Source: Pseudomonadota bacterium (lineage in GTDB: Bacteria; Pseudomonadota; Gammaproteobacteria; Burkholderiales; Burkholderiaceae_D). From it: 14,519 nt of DNA. The DNA lies in NCBI GenBank assembly GCA_018241865.1, contig JAFECY010000082.1, forward strand, positions 1 to 14,519, read 5' to 3'. This document shows positions 1-9,087 of this stretch, piece after piece; the first letter of the stretch is position 1, and each line of letters opens with the position of its first letter. The notes under the pieces were generated by a model, which saw only the letters and a list, made by a program, of their open reading frames with translations, ran no database searches and was not told the DNA's origin. The position numbers and the translations under genes are program-made.

Positions 1-635
1 AGATCGATCATCGGCGGCACGCCTTTCAGCGCATCGCGCCAATAAGCAACCTGCTCTTCGTAATACTCGCCGACCAGATGTTGCTTTTGCCAGACGGCGT
101 AATCGCCGTACTGCACTGGCAGCGGCGGCAGTGGGTTTTGCTTGCCCGCCACGAAGGCGTTATACAACAATGACAGTTCGCGGATCAGAATGTCCAACGA
201 CCAACCATCCGCCATCGTGTGATGCAGCAGGATGGTCAGCGCGTAGTCATCATCATAAATTTTGTGCAAAACGGCGCGGATCGGCATGTCGTTTTTCAGA
301 TCGAACACATGGCGCGCATCGAGTTCGATCTGGCGATCCAACACTTCCTTGTTATGAAAATCCTTGCGCTCGTCGATCTGCAACGCGAACGATACGGGCG
401 GCAACACCTTTTGCGAAGCCGCGCCATTCTCCACCACCAGCACCGTGCGCAAACTTTCGTGTCGCGCCACCAGCGCGGTAAAACTCTGTTTGAGCGCATC
501 GATATCCAGCTTGCCTCTTAAGCGCAAGGCCGCCGGAATGTTGTAGGTGGCGGTGCCGCCTTCCAGTTCGTACAAGAACCAATAGGATTGCTGCTCCAAT
601 GACAGCGGCACCAGTTCGTTCGTTTCGCGCGGCGT
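1..635 (-). other. NRPS module 3: partial condensation domain
   Basis: Residues about 2796-3006. The domain begins with LSLEQQSYWFLYEL (Ser2807), continues through YNIPAALRLRG and the RHESLRT motif, and has an intact active site HHTMADG at 2933-2939. It ends in the window at the segment following VQYGDYAVWQ, about halfway through a normal condensation domain. Its presence shows that at least one more amino acid is added after the predicted Tyr. The cognate adenylation domain lies beyond base 1. Confidence 0.9.
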
Positions 636-3600
636 CACCAACGGCAAGGCGTTGCTGTCCTGCGGCGCTTCGGCGATGCGCTTCGCCAGCGCGGCGATGC
701 TGGTATAGACGAACAAGTCGGCCACCTTCAATTGCACGCCGAAACTTTCCTTGATGCGTGAAATCGCCTGGATCGCCAGCAGAGAATGGCCGCCGAGATC
801 GAAGAAATTGTGATGCACGCCAACCTTGTCGAGATTCAACAGCTCGCACCAAATCGCGGCCAAGGTTTCTTCGGCCGGGTTGCGCGGCGCGACAAATTCG
901 GTTTTGGTCAGTGCGTTGATATCTGGGTCCGGCAGACGTTTGCGATCGACCTTGCCGTTGGCGGTCATCGGGAATTGGTCGAGCGGGATGAAAATCGATG
1001 GAATCATGTAAGCCGGCATCGCTTCCACCAGCTTGTTACGCAAGGTTTCAACGCTGAAGCTGAGTTGATCGACCACCAGATAAGCCGCCAAACGCTGGTT
1101 GTGGTCGCGGTCTTTATGCACCACGACCACGCTGTCGAGCACGCCGGCCTGCTTCGATAGCGTCGCTTCGATCTCGCCCAATTCGATGCGGAAACCGCGC
1201 AGCTTGACCTGATTGTCGATGCGGCCGATGAATTCCAGGTTGCCGTCATTACGCCAGCGCGCCAGATCGCCGGTGGCGTACAGCTTGCCTGCGCCGAAAG
1301 GGTTGGCGACGAATTTTTCCTGATTCAACTGCTCACGACCGAGATAGCCACGCCCGACGCCGCGTCCACCGACATACAACTGCCCCGCCACACCGACCGG
1401 GGTCGGCTGCATCAATTCATCCAGCACGAACAATTGCACGCCACGCATCGGCTTGCCCATATGCACCACGTCATCTGCCGGGCGCAATTCCGCCATGCTC
1501 GAACACACCGTGGTTTCAGAAGGACCATAAGCATTGTAGAAATGCCGGTCTTGCGCCCATTCCTGCATCAAACCAAGCGGGCAATGTTCGCCGGCGACAG
1601 TCAGATGCTGTACCGATTGCCACTTGTCACGCTCCAGCACCGCCAGCAAGGCCGGCGGCAAGGTCGCGTGGGTGATACGGTGCTGGCTGACATAGTCCGA
1701 CAATTCCATGCCCGACTGCGTGACATCGCGCGGCACGATATGCAAGGTCGCGCCGGCACACAATGCCATGAAAATTTCCGAAGTCGCGGCATCGAAGGCG
1801 AAAGAAGCGAATTGAATGAGTTGACTATCCGCATCGACATGGAAAAATTCTTTCTGCGCCAGCGCCAGATTGGACAAGCCTTTGTGCATCAACAGCGACG
1901 CCTTGGGATTGCCAGTCGAGCCAGAGGTGTAAATCACATAAGCCAGCGCATCCGGCGTCAGGCCGATGGCGTCCGGCACGATGTTGGTCATCGGTTGCGC
2001 GGCGAATAAACGCTCGTCGTCGAGGAAAACGGTTTGCTGTCCATTCAACGGCAGCACGTCAGCCAGCGCGCGCTGGGTCAATACCAACGTCACACCGGAA
2101 TCGTCGAGCAGATAACGCAGGCGTTCAGCCGGATAGCCGGGATCGAACGCGACGTATGCGCCGCCCGCTTTCATGATGCCGAGCAGGCCGATCACCATCT
2201 CCGGCGTGCGCTCGACACACAAACCCACCAGCATGTCGGGCTGCACGCCTTGCTCACGTAAAGTATGCGCGACTTGATTGGCGCGGCGGTTCAATTCGTC
2301 GTAGCTGATGGTCTGGTCTTTGAAACGCAAAGCCGGCGCATCGGGGCGGCTTGCCGCTTGCGCTTCCACCAGCGTATGACTGCAGACTGGCGCGAAGGCA
2401 TCGTCGCTAGTGGCGTTGCAGTTTTCCAGCAAGGCCCGTTGATCGCTTTCACCCACCAACGGCAGCCGCTTGATGTAAGCGCCCGGCGTCCGGGCAATCT
2501 CGTCGAGCAGCAATCTTAGGCTGTTCGCCAGTCGGCTGATGGTCGCTTCATCGAACAAATCGGTCGCGTATTCCCAGCCGAGCTTCAGGCCGCCTGCGGA
2601 TTCGACCACGTTCAGGCTCAGGTCGAACTTGGTGGCGCGCGCGGTTTCGCGGATGGCGGAGGTATCGAGCCCGGCGAACTGCAGATGATTTTCGCCGCCG
2701 CTCTGGAAAGCCAGCATGACTTGGAACAGTGGATTGATGCTCTGATTGCGCTCGACCTGCAACTCGTGCACCAGCATATCGAATGGCAAGTCCTGATGTT
2801 CGTAGGCTTGCGTTAGCGTGGCTTTGCCTTGTTCCAGCAAGTTCAGGAAAGTCGGATTGTCAGAAAAATCGGAACGCAGCACCAGCGTATTGACGAACAA
2901 GCCGACCAGCGGCTCCAACGCCACCATGTCGCGGTTGGCGACCGGCGTACCGACTACGATATCGTTTTCGCCGCTGTAACGATGCAGCAGGCTGGCAAAC
3001 GCCGCATGCAACACCATGAACAAGGTTGCACCGTGGTCGCTGGCGAGTTGCTGCAAACGTGTCGTGACTGCCGCAGGAATCGTTTGCGCGAACACTTTGC
3101 CGTCATAACTAGGTTGCGCAGGTCGTGCGCGATCGAGCGGCAGATTATGTACGCTTGGTAAGTTCGCCAGTTCGGCGTTCCACCATGCCAGCAATTGATG
3201 CAAGCGTTCGCCGTTCAGCGCCTTGCGCTGCCACGCTGCATAGTCGGCGTATTGACACACCAGTTCCGGCAGCGTTGCCTTACGGTCTTCGACGAAGGCG
3301 CTATACAACGCGGACAATTCCCGCACCAGAATGCTGCTCGACCAGCCATCGCTGGCGATGTGATGCATCGTCACCAGCAAGGTGTGGCGCGTGGCGGACA
3401 GGCGCATCAGGCTTGCGCGCAACATCAAGTCTTGCGTCAGATCGAAAGGCCTCAGCGCTTCTTGCCGCGCCTGTTCTTCGGCGGCCGCTGCTTGCTGTTG
3501 CTCATCCAGATGCGATAGATCGATGCGCTGGAGCGCGAAGTCGGCCGACGCGCGGATGATCTGGAACGGCAAGCCGTCCGCGCTCGCATAAACGGTGCGC

Positions 3601-6600
3601 AGGATTTCGTGACGATCGATAAAGGCATCGAAGGCGCGTTCCAGCGCTGTCACGTTTAGCTCACCGCTGAAATCGATGGCCGCCGGCATGTTGTACTGCG
3701 CCGAGTTGCCGTCAATCTGGTTGACGATCCACAGGCGTTGTTGGGCGTGCGACAAGGCCAGCGGCCTATGTGCTGAATCGCGCAACACGCGCTCGATTGC
3801 TTGGTGTTCGATGCCGGCAGCGCGATCAATCAACGCAGCCAGCACGTGCAATTCCTGTGCCTCGAAAACGTGACGGATCGGGAATGCAATCTGCCAACGC
3901 TCGCGCACCTGCGCCACCATGCGCGCCGCCAGCAACGAATGGCCGCCGATGGCGAAGAAGTTCGACTTGGCATGGACTTCACCGACTTCCAGAATGCGAA
4001 TCCAGATATCGGCCAGCGCTTGCTCGGTCGGCGTTTCCAAGGCTTGGTATTCGGTGAAATTCGGCTTGACCGGTTCCGGCAAAGCCTTGCGATCGACCTT
4101 GCCGCTATTGTTCAGCGGCAGCGCCGGCAGATGGACGAACACCGAAGGCACCATGTATTCCGGCAGTTCCTTCGACAGGCGAATACGCAGGTCGTCGAGC
4201 GACATTTTCTCGTCGTCGCTGACCACATACGCCACCAAGCGTTGACCAACATCGCCCCCCTTCACTGCCACCGCGCTATCTTGGACGCCAGCCTGACGCG
4301 CCAGTACCGCCTCGATCTCGCCCAGTTCTATACGAAAGCCGCGTATCTTGATCTGTTCATCGGCTCGCGCTAAAAACTCCAATTGACCATTGGCCGTATA
4401 GCGCACCAAGTCGCCGGTCTTGTACAGCTTCGGACTGTCGCCCCTGTTGAAGGGATTGTCGATGAAGCGCTCTGCGGTCAACTCCGGTTGATGTACATAG
4501 CCGGAACTCAAACCAGCACCGGCGATGTACAGTTCACCCGGCACGCCGACCGGCACCAGCGCATGGCGCGCATCGAGCACATAGAATTGCGTGTTGCTGA
4601 CCGGCTTTCCGATCGGCACATAGCCTTGCGCCTGATCGGGCAAGGTCGCACAATCGAAAGAACTGGCGTTGATGGTGCACTCGGTCGGGCCGTACAAGTT
4701 GACCACCTTGCCGGCGAGATGCAAAGCCTGCTTAGCCAGATCGACCGGCAAGGCTTCGCCGCCGAGAAAAATGCGGCGCAACGTCGTGACCTTCGCTATC
4801 TCCGGCACGCTCAGCATGGCGCGCAGCAAGGCCGGCACCGCCTGCAGCACCGTGATCTTTTCCTCGATCAAGGCATTGACCAGATAGTGCACATCCCTGT
4901 GTCCATCCGGCGCTGCCATGACCAATTGCGCGCCGCTCACCAACGGCGCCCAGATTTCCCACACCGAAGCGTCGAAGCTGAATGGCGTCTTCTGGAACAC
5001 GCGGTCGTTCTGCTGCAGCGGGAACTGATTCAACACCCAGCCCATCTGGTTGCAGATCGCCGCATGGCTGATGGTCACGCCCTTCGGTTTGCCGGTCGAG
5101 CCGGAGGTGTAGATCACATAGGCGATCGCCTCTTTCGGCACAGCCAGCGCGGGCGGCGTCGCCGGCCACGCATCCAGCGCCTGCGGGTCTTGCGCATCGA
5201 GCACGATTGCGGTCACGCCGGGAATGTCGAAGCGCGCCTGCAGTTGCGGCCGCGTAATCAGCAGCGTCGCCTGTGAATGTTCCAGCATGTACGCCAGACG
5301 TTCTTGCGGATAACTCGGATCGAGCGGCACGTAAGCGCCACCTGCTTTGAGGATGGCGATCATGCCGACCACCATGTCGAGCGAACGCTCGATGCACAAC
5401 GCGATCAGCGAATTGCCGCTCACGCCCTTTTCGATCAAGTAATGCGCGAGTCGGTTGGCGCGTGCATCGAGTTCGGCAAACGTCAGTTGCGCCGCGCCGG
5501 CGCTGACCGCCACCGCATCCGGCGTCGCCTTTACTTGACGCGCGAACAGTTCATGCAAACGATCCGGCTGGCGGAACGTTTTCTCGGTATCGTTCCATAG
5601 TTCGAGCAAGGTGTGGCGTTCATCGGCGTCGAGCAATGCCAGCGAGCCGAGGCGCGCATCCGGTGCTTTGACGATCTCGACCAGCAAGCGCTTGAAATGC
5701 GCGGACAGACGCAGGATGGTCAACTCATCGAACAAATCGGTTTTGTATTCCAGATGGCCGGCCAGTCCTTCCGCACCTTCAAACAGTTCCAGCGTGATAT
5801 CGAATTTCGACGTCACCGAAGCAATCTCATCCTTGTGTACGTCCACACCCGATAACATCAAGGTACCGGGGTCGGCGTCCTGCAGCACGAACATCACTTG
5901 GAATAATGGCGAAGTCGCCAGATCGCGCTCCGGCTGCACCAGATCGACCACTTTCTCGAATGGCAAATCCTGATGCGCGTAAGCATCGACCGTTACCTTG
6001 CGCAACTGTTGCAGCACGTCTTTGAATACCGGATTGCCGCCGTAATTGGCACGCAAAGCCAAGGTATTGACGAAAAAACCCATCAGGTTTTTTGTCTCGA
6101 TCAAGGTGCGGTTGGCAATCGGCGTGCCGACGCAGATGTCGTCCTGGCCGCTGTACTTGTGCAGCAAGGTACCGAACGCCGCCAGCAAGGTCATGTACAA
6201 AGTCACGCCCTGCGCTTTGCTCACGTCCTTCAGTTGCTGCGTCAACTCCGCATCGAGATGCAGCGGAATCGAATGGCCGGCATACGTCAACGCGGCAGGT
6301 CGAATTTTGTCGGTCGCCAACGTGATCGGTTGCACGCCTTGCAGTTGTTCTTTCCAGTAATCTTCCTGACGCTGCAACACCTCGCCGCGCAGGTAGTCGC
6401 GTTGCCAGGCAGCGTAATCGGCATATTGCACCGGCAGCGGCGGCAACGGCGACCCCTGTCCCTTGGTGTAGGCCGCGTACAGCGCCGACAGCTCGTTCAT
6501 CAAGACCGCAATCGACCAGCCGTCCGAAATGATGTGATGCATGCACACCACCAGCGCATGCGCGCCGTCCGGCTGCTTGTACACCGTGGCGCGAAACAGG

Positions 6601-9020
6601 ATGTCTTGCGACAGATCGAAGACGAATTGCCATTCTTTCGCAATCGCATCGTCCAGTTCCGCTTGGCTGCGATCGCTCAGATCGACCACCGACAGTTTCC
6701 AATCGTGCGGATCGCCGATTATCTGCTGCGGCGCGTAATGCTCGACGACGAAGCGGGTGCGCAGCGATTCGTGGCGGCGATAGATTTCCTGGAAGCTGCG
6801 GTCGAGCGCCGCCACGTCCAGCGCGCCGCTGATCCGTAACACACCGGCAATGTTGTACAAGGCGCTCGGCTCGTACTGCATCAGGAACCACATGCGTTGC
6901 TGGGCGAAGGACAGTTCACGACGCTGTTGTCCGTCCTCCAGCGGCACGATGCGCTGACGCTTGCCGGCCGGATCGCGCAGCTTCGCATGCAACGCCGTCG
7001 CTAAGGCGTTCACCGTTTCGCAAGCGAACACATCCTGTACTTGCAAGTTGATGTCGAGCTCGTCCGCCACCCGCGCGGCGATCTGCGTCAGCGCCAGCGA
7101 ATCGAGACCATAGGCGATGACGGCGGTGTCGCGGTCGATGGCGCTGGCCGGCATGCGAGCAAAGGCGGCAAACAACGTCGCCAGATAATCGGCCAAGAAA
7201 TTTGTTTTGCCATGCTCCGATTGCGCTTGCCAAGCTTCGCGGTCGAAAACCTGCAACGCGTCAACAGTGATGTCCGCCGACTTGTCGATGCGGCCGATGG
7301 CTTCGATCTCGCCAGCCAAATACATGCGCTTGCAAGCTTGGCGCTGCACCTTGCCGCTGGATGTTTTCGGCAACTGCCCCGGCTTGATGAAAACGATGCT
7401 TTGCACTTGCAGCTCGTGGTTCAGCACCACCGCTTGCTGCAATGCGCGCGCCAGCGCATCGGGGTCGAAGGAGCGCAAATGCGTGCGACGCACTTCCAGC
7501 ACCACCACCAGTTGCTCCTCGCCGCCCTCTTCCACCGTGAACACCGCCGCGCCGTTCGGCATGAAGGCTTCGTGGCTATCAAATGCGGTCAGCTCGATAT
7601 CTTGCGGGTAGTGGTTCATGCCGCGAATAATCACCACGTCCTTCAGGCGTCCGGCGATGTAGAGCTCGCCTGCATGTAGGAAACCGAGGTCGCCGGTACG
7701 CAGCAACGGGCCGTCTTTGCTATCAGCCGTATAGGCGGCAAAGGTGGCCGTAGTGGCTTCCGGTCTTTGCCAGTAGCCCTTGGCATTGCTGTCGCCCTTC
7801 ACCCAAATTTCACCGATTTCGCCATCGGCGCAGCGTTGCATGGTTTCCGGGTTGACGATCAGCACGCCCTGCTCGCCACGCGCATGGCCACAGCTCACCA
7901 GTTCATGTGCGGCCGACGAACCGGCGGCGACCGGCACCGCGCGATTTTGCTTTAGCTGTGCTTCATCGAAGCAGGTCGTGCGGCCACCCTTGCCCGGCTC
8001 GACACCGGTAATCAGCAAGGTGGTTTCGGCCATGCCGTAACAGGCGTAATGCGCCGCCGGGTTGAAACCACAGACGGCGAATTTTTGACTGAAGGCGCGC
8101 AAGGTGTCAGGGCGAATCGGTTCCGCGCCGTTGAAGGCGACCTTCAGCGAACGCAAATCGAGTTGTGCGAGGTCTTCATCTTTGATGCTGCTCACGCACA
8201 AGTCGTAAGCGAAATTCGGCCCGCCGCTGGTGGTGGCCTTGTATTGCGTAATCGCTTCCAGCCAGCGCAGCGGACGTTGCAAGAAAGAGGCCGGCGCCAT
8301 CAACGTCGAGGGAATGCCGGCATAAATCGGCTGCAGCACATTGCCGATCAAACCCATGTCGTGAAACAGCGGCAACCAGCCAACCACCACCGTTTCCGGC
8401 CCGTGCCCCATGGCTTCGTAAATACTGCGCGAGTTGGCAAGCAGGTTGCCGTGACTGACCATCACGCCTTTCGGATCGCCGGTCGAACCGGAGGTGTATT
8501 GCAAGAAAGCGATGTCGTCGGCCTGCACTAGCGGCAAGGACAAGCCTTCGGCGGCTTCCTCCACCAACGCATCGGTGATGACCCAAGCCAGCGATTGCAA
8601 TTCCTCGACGGCGGCAAACTGCGGTTCCGCGATCTGCCGAGTTTGCGTATCGGTCAAGGCCACGCGCGCCTGGCAATTTTGTACCAGCGCTTTCAAGCGC
8701 CCTAGTTTCTGATTGCGCTTGGGCGGATAACCGGGCACGGCAATCACGCCGGCATACAGACAGCCGAGCCAAGCGCTAATGAAATCAAGGCCGGAGGGAT
8801 ACAACATCAGCGCCCGGTCGCCCGGTTGGCACAGCTTCAACAATGCTGCAGCGGTTTGCCGAGCGCGGGTATCGAGTTGCTGGTAGGTGAGAGTTTCGAC
8901 GGCAACGCCGTCGGCGGGATAAGACAGAAAGCGGAAAGCCACGGCATCGGGCTGAACGGTCGCGCGCCAAGACAGTAGATCGACTAAGGTCTTGATCTGT
9001 TCAGGGAATGCAGCAGCCAT
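1..9020 (-). CDS. FAAL-initiated lipopeptide non-ribosomal peptide synthetase (3' end outside window)
   Basis: Large multimodular NRPS that starts a lipopeptide assembly line in the cytoplasm. I checked the minus-strand frame line by line from the ATG at 9020 to base 1: no in-frame stop occurs, so at least 3006 residues are encoded and the gene continues past the left edge. Domain order: fatty acyl-AMP ligase (about 10-580), carrier (Ser641), condensation (HHIISDG 828-834), adenylation A1 (TSGSTG 1305-1310), PCP (Ser1695), condensation (HHIASDG 1886-1892), adenylation A2 (TSGSTG 2365-2370), PCP (Ser2746), condensation (HHTMADG 2933-2939, cut by the edge). All visible catalytic motifs are intact. 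There is no epimerisation, methylation or terminal thioesterase domain in the visible part. The start is supported by GAGGA six bases upstream and by N-terminal sequence typical of FAALs. Divergent MbtH, thioesterase II and PPTase genes support the role. The compound is not identified. Confidence 0.97.
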   Translation of the reverse strand, partial: MAAAFPEQIKTLVDLLSWRATVQPDAVAFRFLSYPADGVAVETLTYQQLDTRARQTAAALLKLCQPGDRALMLYPSGLDFISAWLGCLYAGVIAVPGYPPKRNQKLGRLKALVQNCQARVALTDTQTRQIAEPQFAAVEELQSLAWVITDALVEEAAEGLSLPLVQADDIAFLQYTSGSTGDPKGVMVSHGNLLANSRSIYEAMGHGPETVVVGWLPLFHDMGLIGNVLQPIYAGIPSTLMAPASFLQRPLRWLEAITQYKATTSGGPNFAYDLCVSSIKDEDLAQLDLRSLKVAFNGAEPIRPDTLRAFSQKFAVCGFNPAAHYACYGMAETTLLITGVEPGKGGRTTCFDEAQLKQNRAVPVAAGSSAAHELVSCGHARGEQGVLIVNPETMQRCADGEIGEIWVKGDSNAKGYWQRPEATTATFAAYTADSKDGPLLRTGDLGFLHAGELYIAGRLKDVVIIRGMNHYPQDIELTAFDSHEAFMPNGAAVFTVEEGGEEQLVVVLEVRRTHLRSFDPDALARALQQAVVLNHELQVQSIVFIKPGQLPKTSSGKVQRQACKRMYLAGEIEAIGRIDKSADITVDALQVFDREAWQAQSEHGKTNFLADYLATLFAAFARMPASAIDRDTAVIAYGLDSLALTQIAARVADELDINLQVQDVFACETVNALATALHAKLRDPAGKRQRIVPLEDGQQRRELSFAQQRMWFLMQYEPSALYNIAGVLRISGALDVAALDRSFQEIYRRHESLRTRFVVEHYAPQQIIGDPHDWKLSVVDLSDRSQAELDDAIAKEWQFVFDLSQDILFRATVYKQPDGAHALVVCMHHIISDGWSIAVLMNELSALYAAYTKGQGSPLPPLPVQYADYAAWQRDYLRGEVLQRQEDYWKEQLQGVQPITLATDKIRPAALTYAGHSIPLHLDAELTQQLKDVSKAQGVTLYMTLLAAFGTLLHKYSGQDDICVGTPIANRTLIETKNLMGFFVNTLALRANYGGNPVFKDVLQQLRKVTVDAYAHQDLPFEKVVDLVQPERDLATSPLFQVMFVLQDADPGTLMLSGVDVHKDEIASVTSKFDITLELFEGAEGLAGHLEYKTDLFDELTILRLSAHFKRLLVEIVKAPDARLGSLALLDADERHTLLELWNDTEKTFRQPDRLHELFARQVKATPDAVAVSAGAAQLTFAELDARANRLAHYLIEKGVSGNSLIALCIERSLDMVVGMIAILKAGGAYVPLDPSYPQERLAYMLEHSQATLLITRPQLQARFDIPGVTAIVLDAQDPQALDAWPATPPALAVPKEAIAYVIYTSGSTGKPKGVTISHAAICNQMGWVLNQFPLQQNDRVFQKTPFSFDASVWEIWAPLVSGAQLVMAAPDGHRDVHYLVNALIEEKITVLQAVPALLRAMLSVPEIAKVTTLRRIFLGGEALPVDLAKQALHLAGKVVNLYGPTECTINASSFDCATLPDQAQGYVPIGKPVSNTQFYVLDARHALVPVGVPGELYIAGAGLSSGYVHQPELTAERFIDNPFNRGDSPKLYKTGDLVRYTANGQLEFLARADEQIKIRGFRIELGEIEAVLARQAGVQDSAVAVKGGDVGQRLVAYVVSDDEKMSLDDLRIRLSKELPEYMVPSVFVHLPALPLNNSGKVDRKALPEPVKPNFTEYQALETPTEQALADIWIRILEVGEVHAKSNFFAIGGHSLLAARMVAQVRERWQIAFPIRHVFEAQELHVLAALIDRAAGIEHQAIERVLRDSAHRPLALSHAQQRLWIVNQIDGNSAQYNMPAAIDFSGELNVTALERAFDAFIDRHEILRTVYASADGLPFQIIRASADFALQRIDLSHLDEQQQAAAAEEQARQEALRPFDLTQDLMLRASLMRLSATRHTLLVTMHHIASDGWSSSILVRELSALYSAFVEDRKATLPELVCQYADYAAWQRKALNGERLHQLLAWWNAELANLPSVHNLPLDRARPAQPSYDGKVFAQTIPAAVTTRLQQLASDHGATLFMVLHAAFASLLHRYSGENDIVVGTPVANRDMVALEPLVGLFVNTLVLRSDFSDNPTFLNLLEQGKATLTQAYEHQDLPFDMLVHELQVERNQSINPLFQVMLAFQSGGENHLQFAGLDTSAIRETARATKFDLSLNVVESAGGLKLGWEYATDLFDEATISRLANSLRLLLDEIARTPGAYIKRLPLVGESDQRALLENCNATSDDAFAPVCSHTLVEAQAASRPDAPALRFKDQTISYDELNRRANQVAHTLREQGVQPDMLVGLCVERTPEMVIGLLGIMKAGGAYVAFDPGYPAERLRYLLDDSGVTLVLTQRALADVLPLNGQQTVFLDDERLFAAQPMTNIVPDAIGLTPDALAYVIYTSGSTGNPKASLLMHKGLSNLALAQKEFFHVDADSQLIQFASFAFDAATSEIFMALCAGATLHIVPRDVTQSGMELSDYVSQHRITHATLPPALLAVLERDKWQSVQHLTVAGEHCPLGLMQEWAQDRHFYNAYGPSETTVCSSMAELRPADDVVHMGKPMRGVQLFVLDELMQPTPVGVAGQLYVGGRGVGRGYLGREQLNQEKFVANPFGAGKLYATGDLARWRNDGNLEFIGRIDNQVKLRGFRIELGEIEATLSKQAGVLDSVVVVHKDRDHNQRLAAYLVVDQLSFSVETLRNKLVEAMPAYMIPSIFIPLDQFPMTANGKVDRKRLPDPDINALTKTEFVAPRNPAEETLAAIWCELLNLDKVGVHHNFFDLGGHSLLAIQAISRIKESFGVQLKVADLFVYTSIAALAKRIAEAPQDSNALPLVTPRETNELVPLSLEQQSYWFLYELEGGTATYNIPAALRLRGKLDIDALKQSFTALVARHESLRTVLVVENGAASQKVLPPVSFALQIDERKDFHNKEVLDRQIELDARHVFDLKNDMPIRAVLHKIYDDDYALTILLHHTMADGWSLDILIRELSLLYNAFVAGKQNPLPPLPVQYGDYAVWQKQHLVGEYYEEQVAYWRDALKGVPPMID
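636..3785 (-). other. NRPS module 2: C-A-PCP, predicted Tyr-type
   Basis: Residues about 1746-2795. The condensation domain starts with LSHAQQRLWIVNQ and has HHIASDG at 1886-1892 and GLFVNTL plus HQDLPFD near its end; these look like an L-donor (LCL) domain. A2 has TSGSTG at 2365-2370, FDAATSE, NAYGPSE, ATGD and TANGK (Lys2690). The hand-read pocket is D2410 A2411 S2414 T2453 T2474 A2476 A2497 V2505 C2506 K2690, one residue from DASTVAAVCK, a published Tyr code. An aromatic residue, most likely Tyr, is predicted. The A3 motif is unusual: the residue after NPK is Ala2374 instead of the near-invariant Gly. The PCP site is GGHSLLAIQ with Ser2746. Tyr-activating A domains often need an MbtH partner, which is encoded divergently. 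Confidence 0.85.
3786..6950 (-). other. NRPS module 1: C-A-PCP, predicted Gln/Glu-type
   Basis: Residues about 691-1745. The condensation domain opens with LSFAQQRMWFL, has HHIISDG at 828-834 and ends with the GFFVNTL and HQDLPFE motifs. As the first C domain after a FAAL/ACP it should N-acylate the first amino acid. A1 carries TSGSTGKPKG (1305-1314), FDASVWE, LYGPTE, KTGD (Asp1537) and NNSGK (Lys1641). Aligning by hand to GrsA, the ten pocket residues are D1350 A1351 W1354 Q1393 F1418 G1420 L1442 I1450 N1451 K1641. This is one residue from the DAWQFGLIDK code I remember for Gln in other lipopeptide synthetases, so Gln or Glu is the best guess. The PCP site is GGHSLLA with Ser1695; GGHSL rather than GGDSI before the next C domain argues against an epimerised residue here. 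Confidence 0.85.
6951..9020 (-). other. NRPS loading module: FAAL plus acyl carrier protein
   Basis: Residues 1 to about 690. The ligase activates a free fatty acid as acyl-adenylate and passes it to the adjoining carrier without CoA. Evidence: the phosphate-binding TSGSTGDPKG at 176-185; the motif SGGPNFAYDLC, which is characteristic of FAALs; VAFNGAEPIR; the ATP-binding GD at 443-444 followed by RGMNHYPQDIE; and the C-terminal lysine motif KTSSGK with Lys557. These match fatty acyl-AMP ligases of lipopeptide clusters better than amino-acid A domains or acyl-CoA ligases. The carrier site reads YGLDSLALTQ with Ser641 as the phosphopantetheine attachment residue; GLDSL is the form expected of an ACP-like loading carrier. 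Chain length and hydroxylation of the acyl group cannot be read from sequence. Domain edges are approximate. Confidence 0.93.
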
Positions 9021-9026
9021 GTATTT

Positions 9027-9031
9027 TCCTC
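9027..9031 (-). promoter_or_regulatory. Ribosome binding site of the NRPS gene
   Basis: On the minus strand GAGGA lies six bases before the ATG at 9020. It is a good Shine-Dalgarno match and fixes the start codon of the giant gene; the first codons encode MAAAFPEQIK, in line with FAAL N-termini. Confidence 0.7.
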
Positions 9032-9087
9032 ACTTAAGCAACAGCATGCGTTAGAGCGAGTCTCCCTGTTTGCCAGCCTGTGGGCAA

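Noticed and set aside
931..4100. Short near-identical DNA stretches in the two A domains (for example around 940-955 and 4085-4105)
   Set aside because: They encode the conserved GKVDRK lysine motif and related cores; this is module homology and not a mobile or regulatory repeat.
4383..5276. A 297-codon open frame on the plus strand opposite the NRPS A1 domain
   Set aside because: It is antisense to a clear adenylation domain, shows no domain signature, and has the Arg/His/Gln-rich composition typical of shadow frames in GC-rich DNA.
5973..6839. A 288-codon plus-strand open frame over the first condensation domain
   Set aside because: Antisense shadow of a well-supported domain; no motif, no ribosome binding site.
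5827..6891. A 354-codon minus-strand open frame over the first condensation domain
   Set aside because: It is a shifted frame of the same strand as the NRPS; the true frame carries the condensation motifs and is open over the full 9 kb.
1..9020. Siderophore (lipopeptide of the cupriachelin/serobactin kind)
   Set aside because: FAAL loading is shared with such clusters, but no Asp hydroxylase, ornithine hydroxylase or TonB receptor is present, and the predicted Gln/Glu-Tyr start does not by itself chelate iron.
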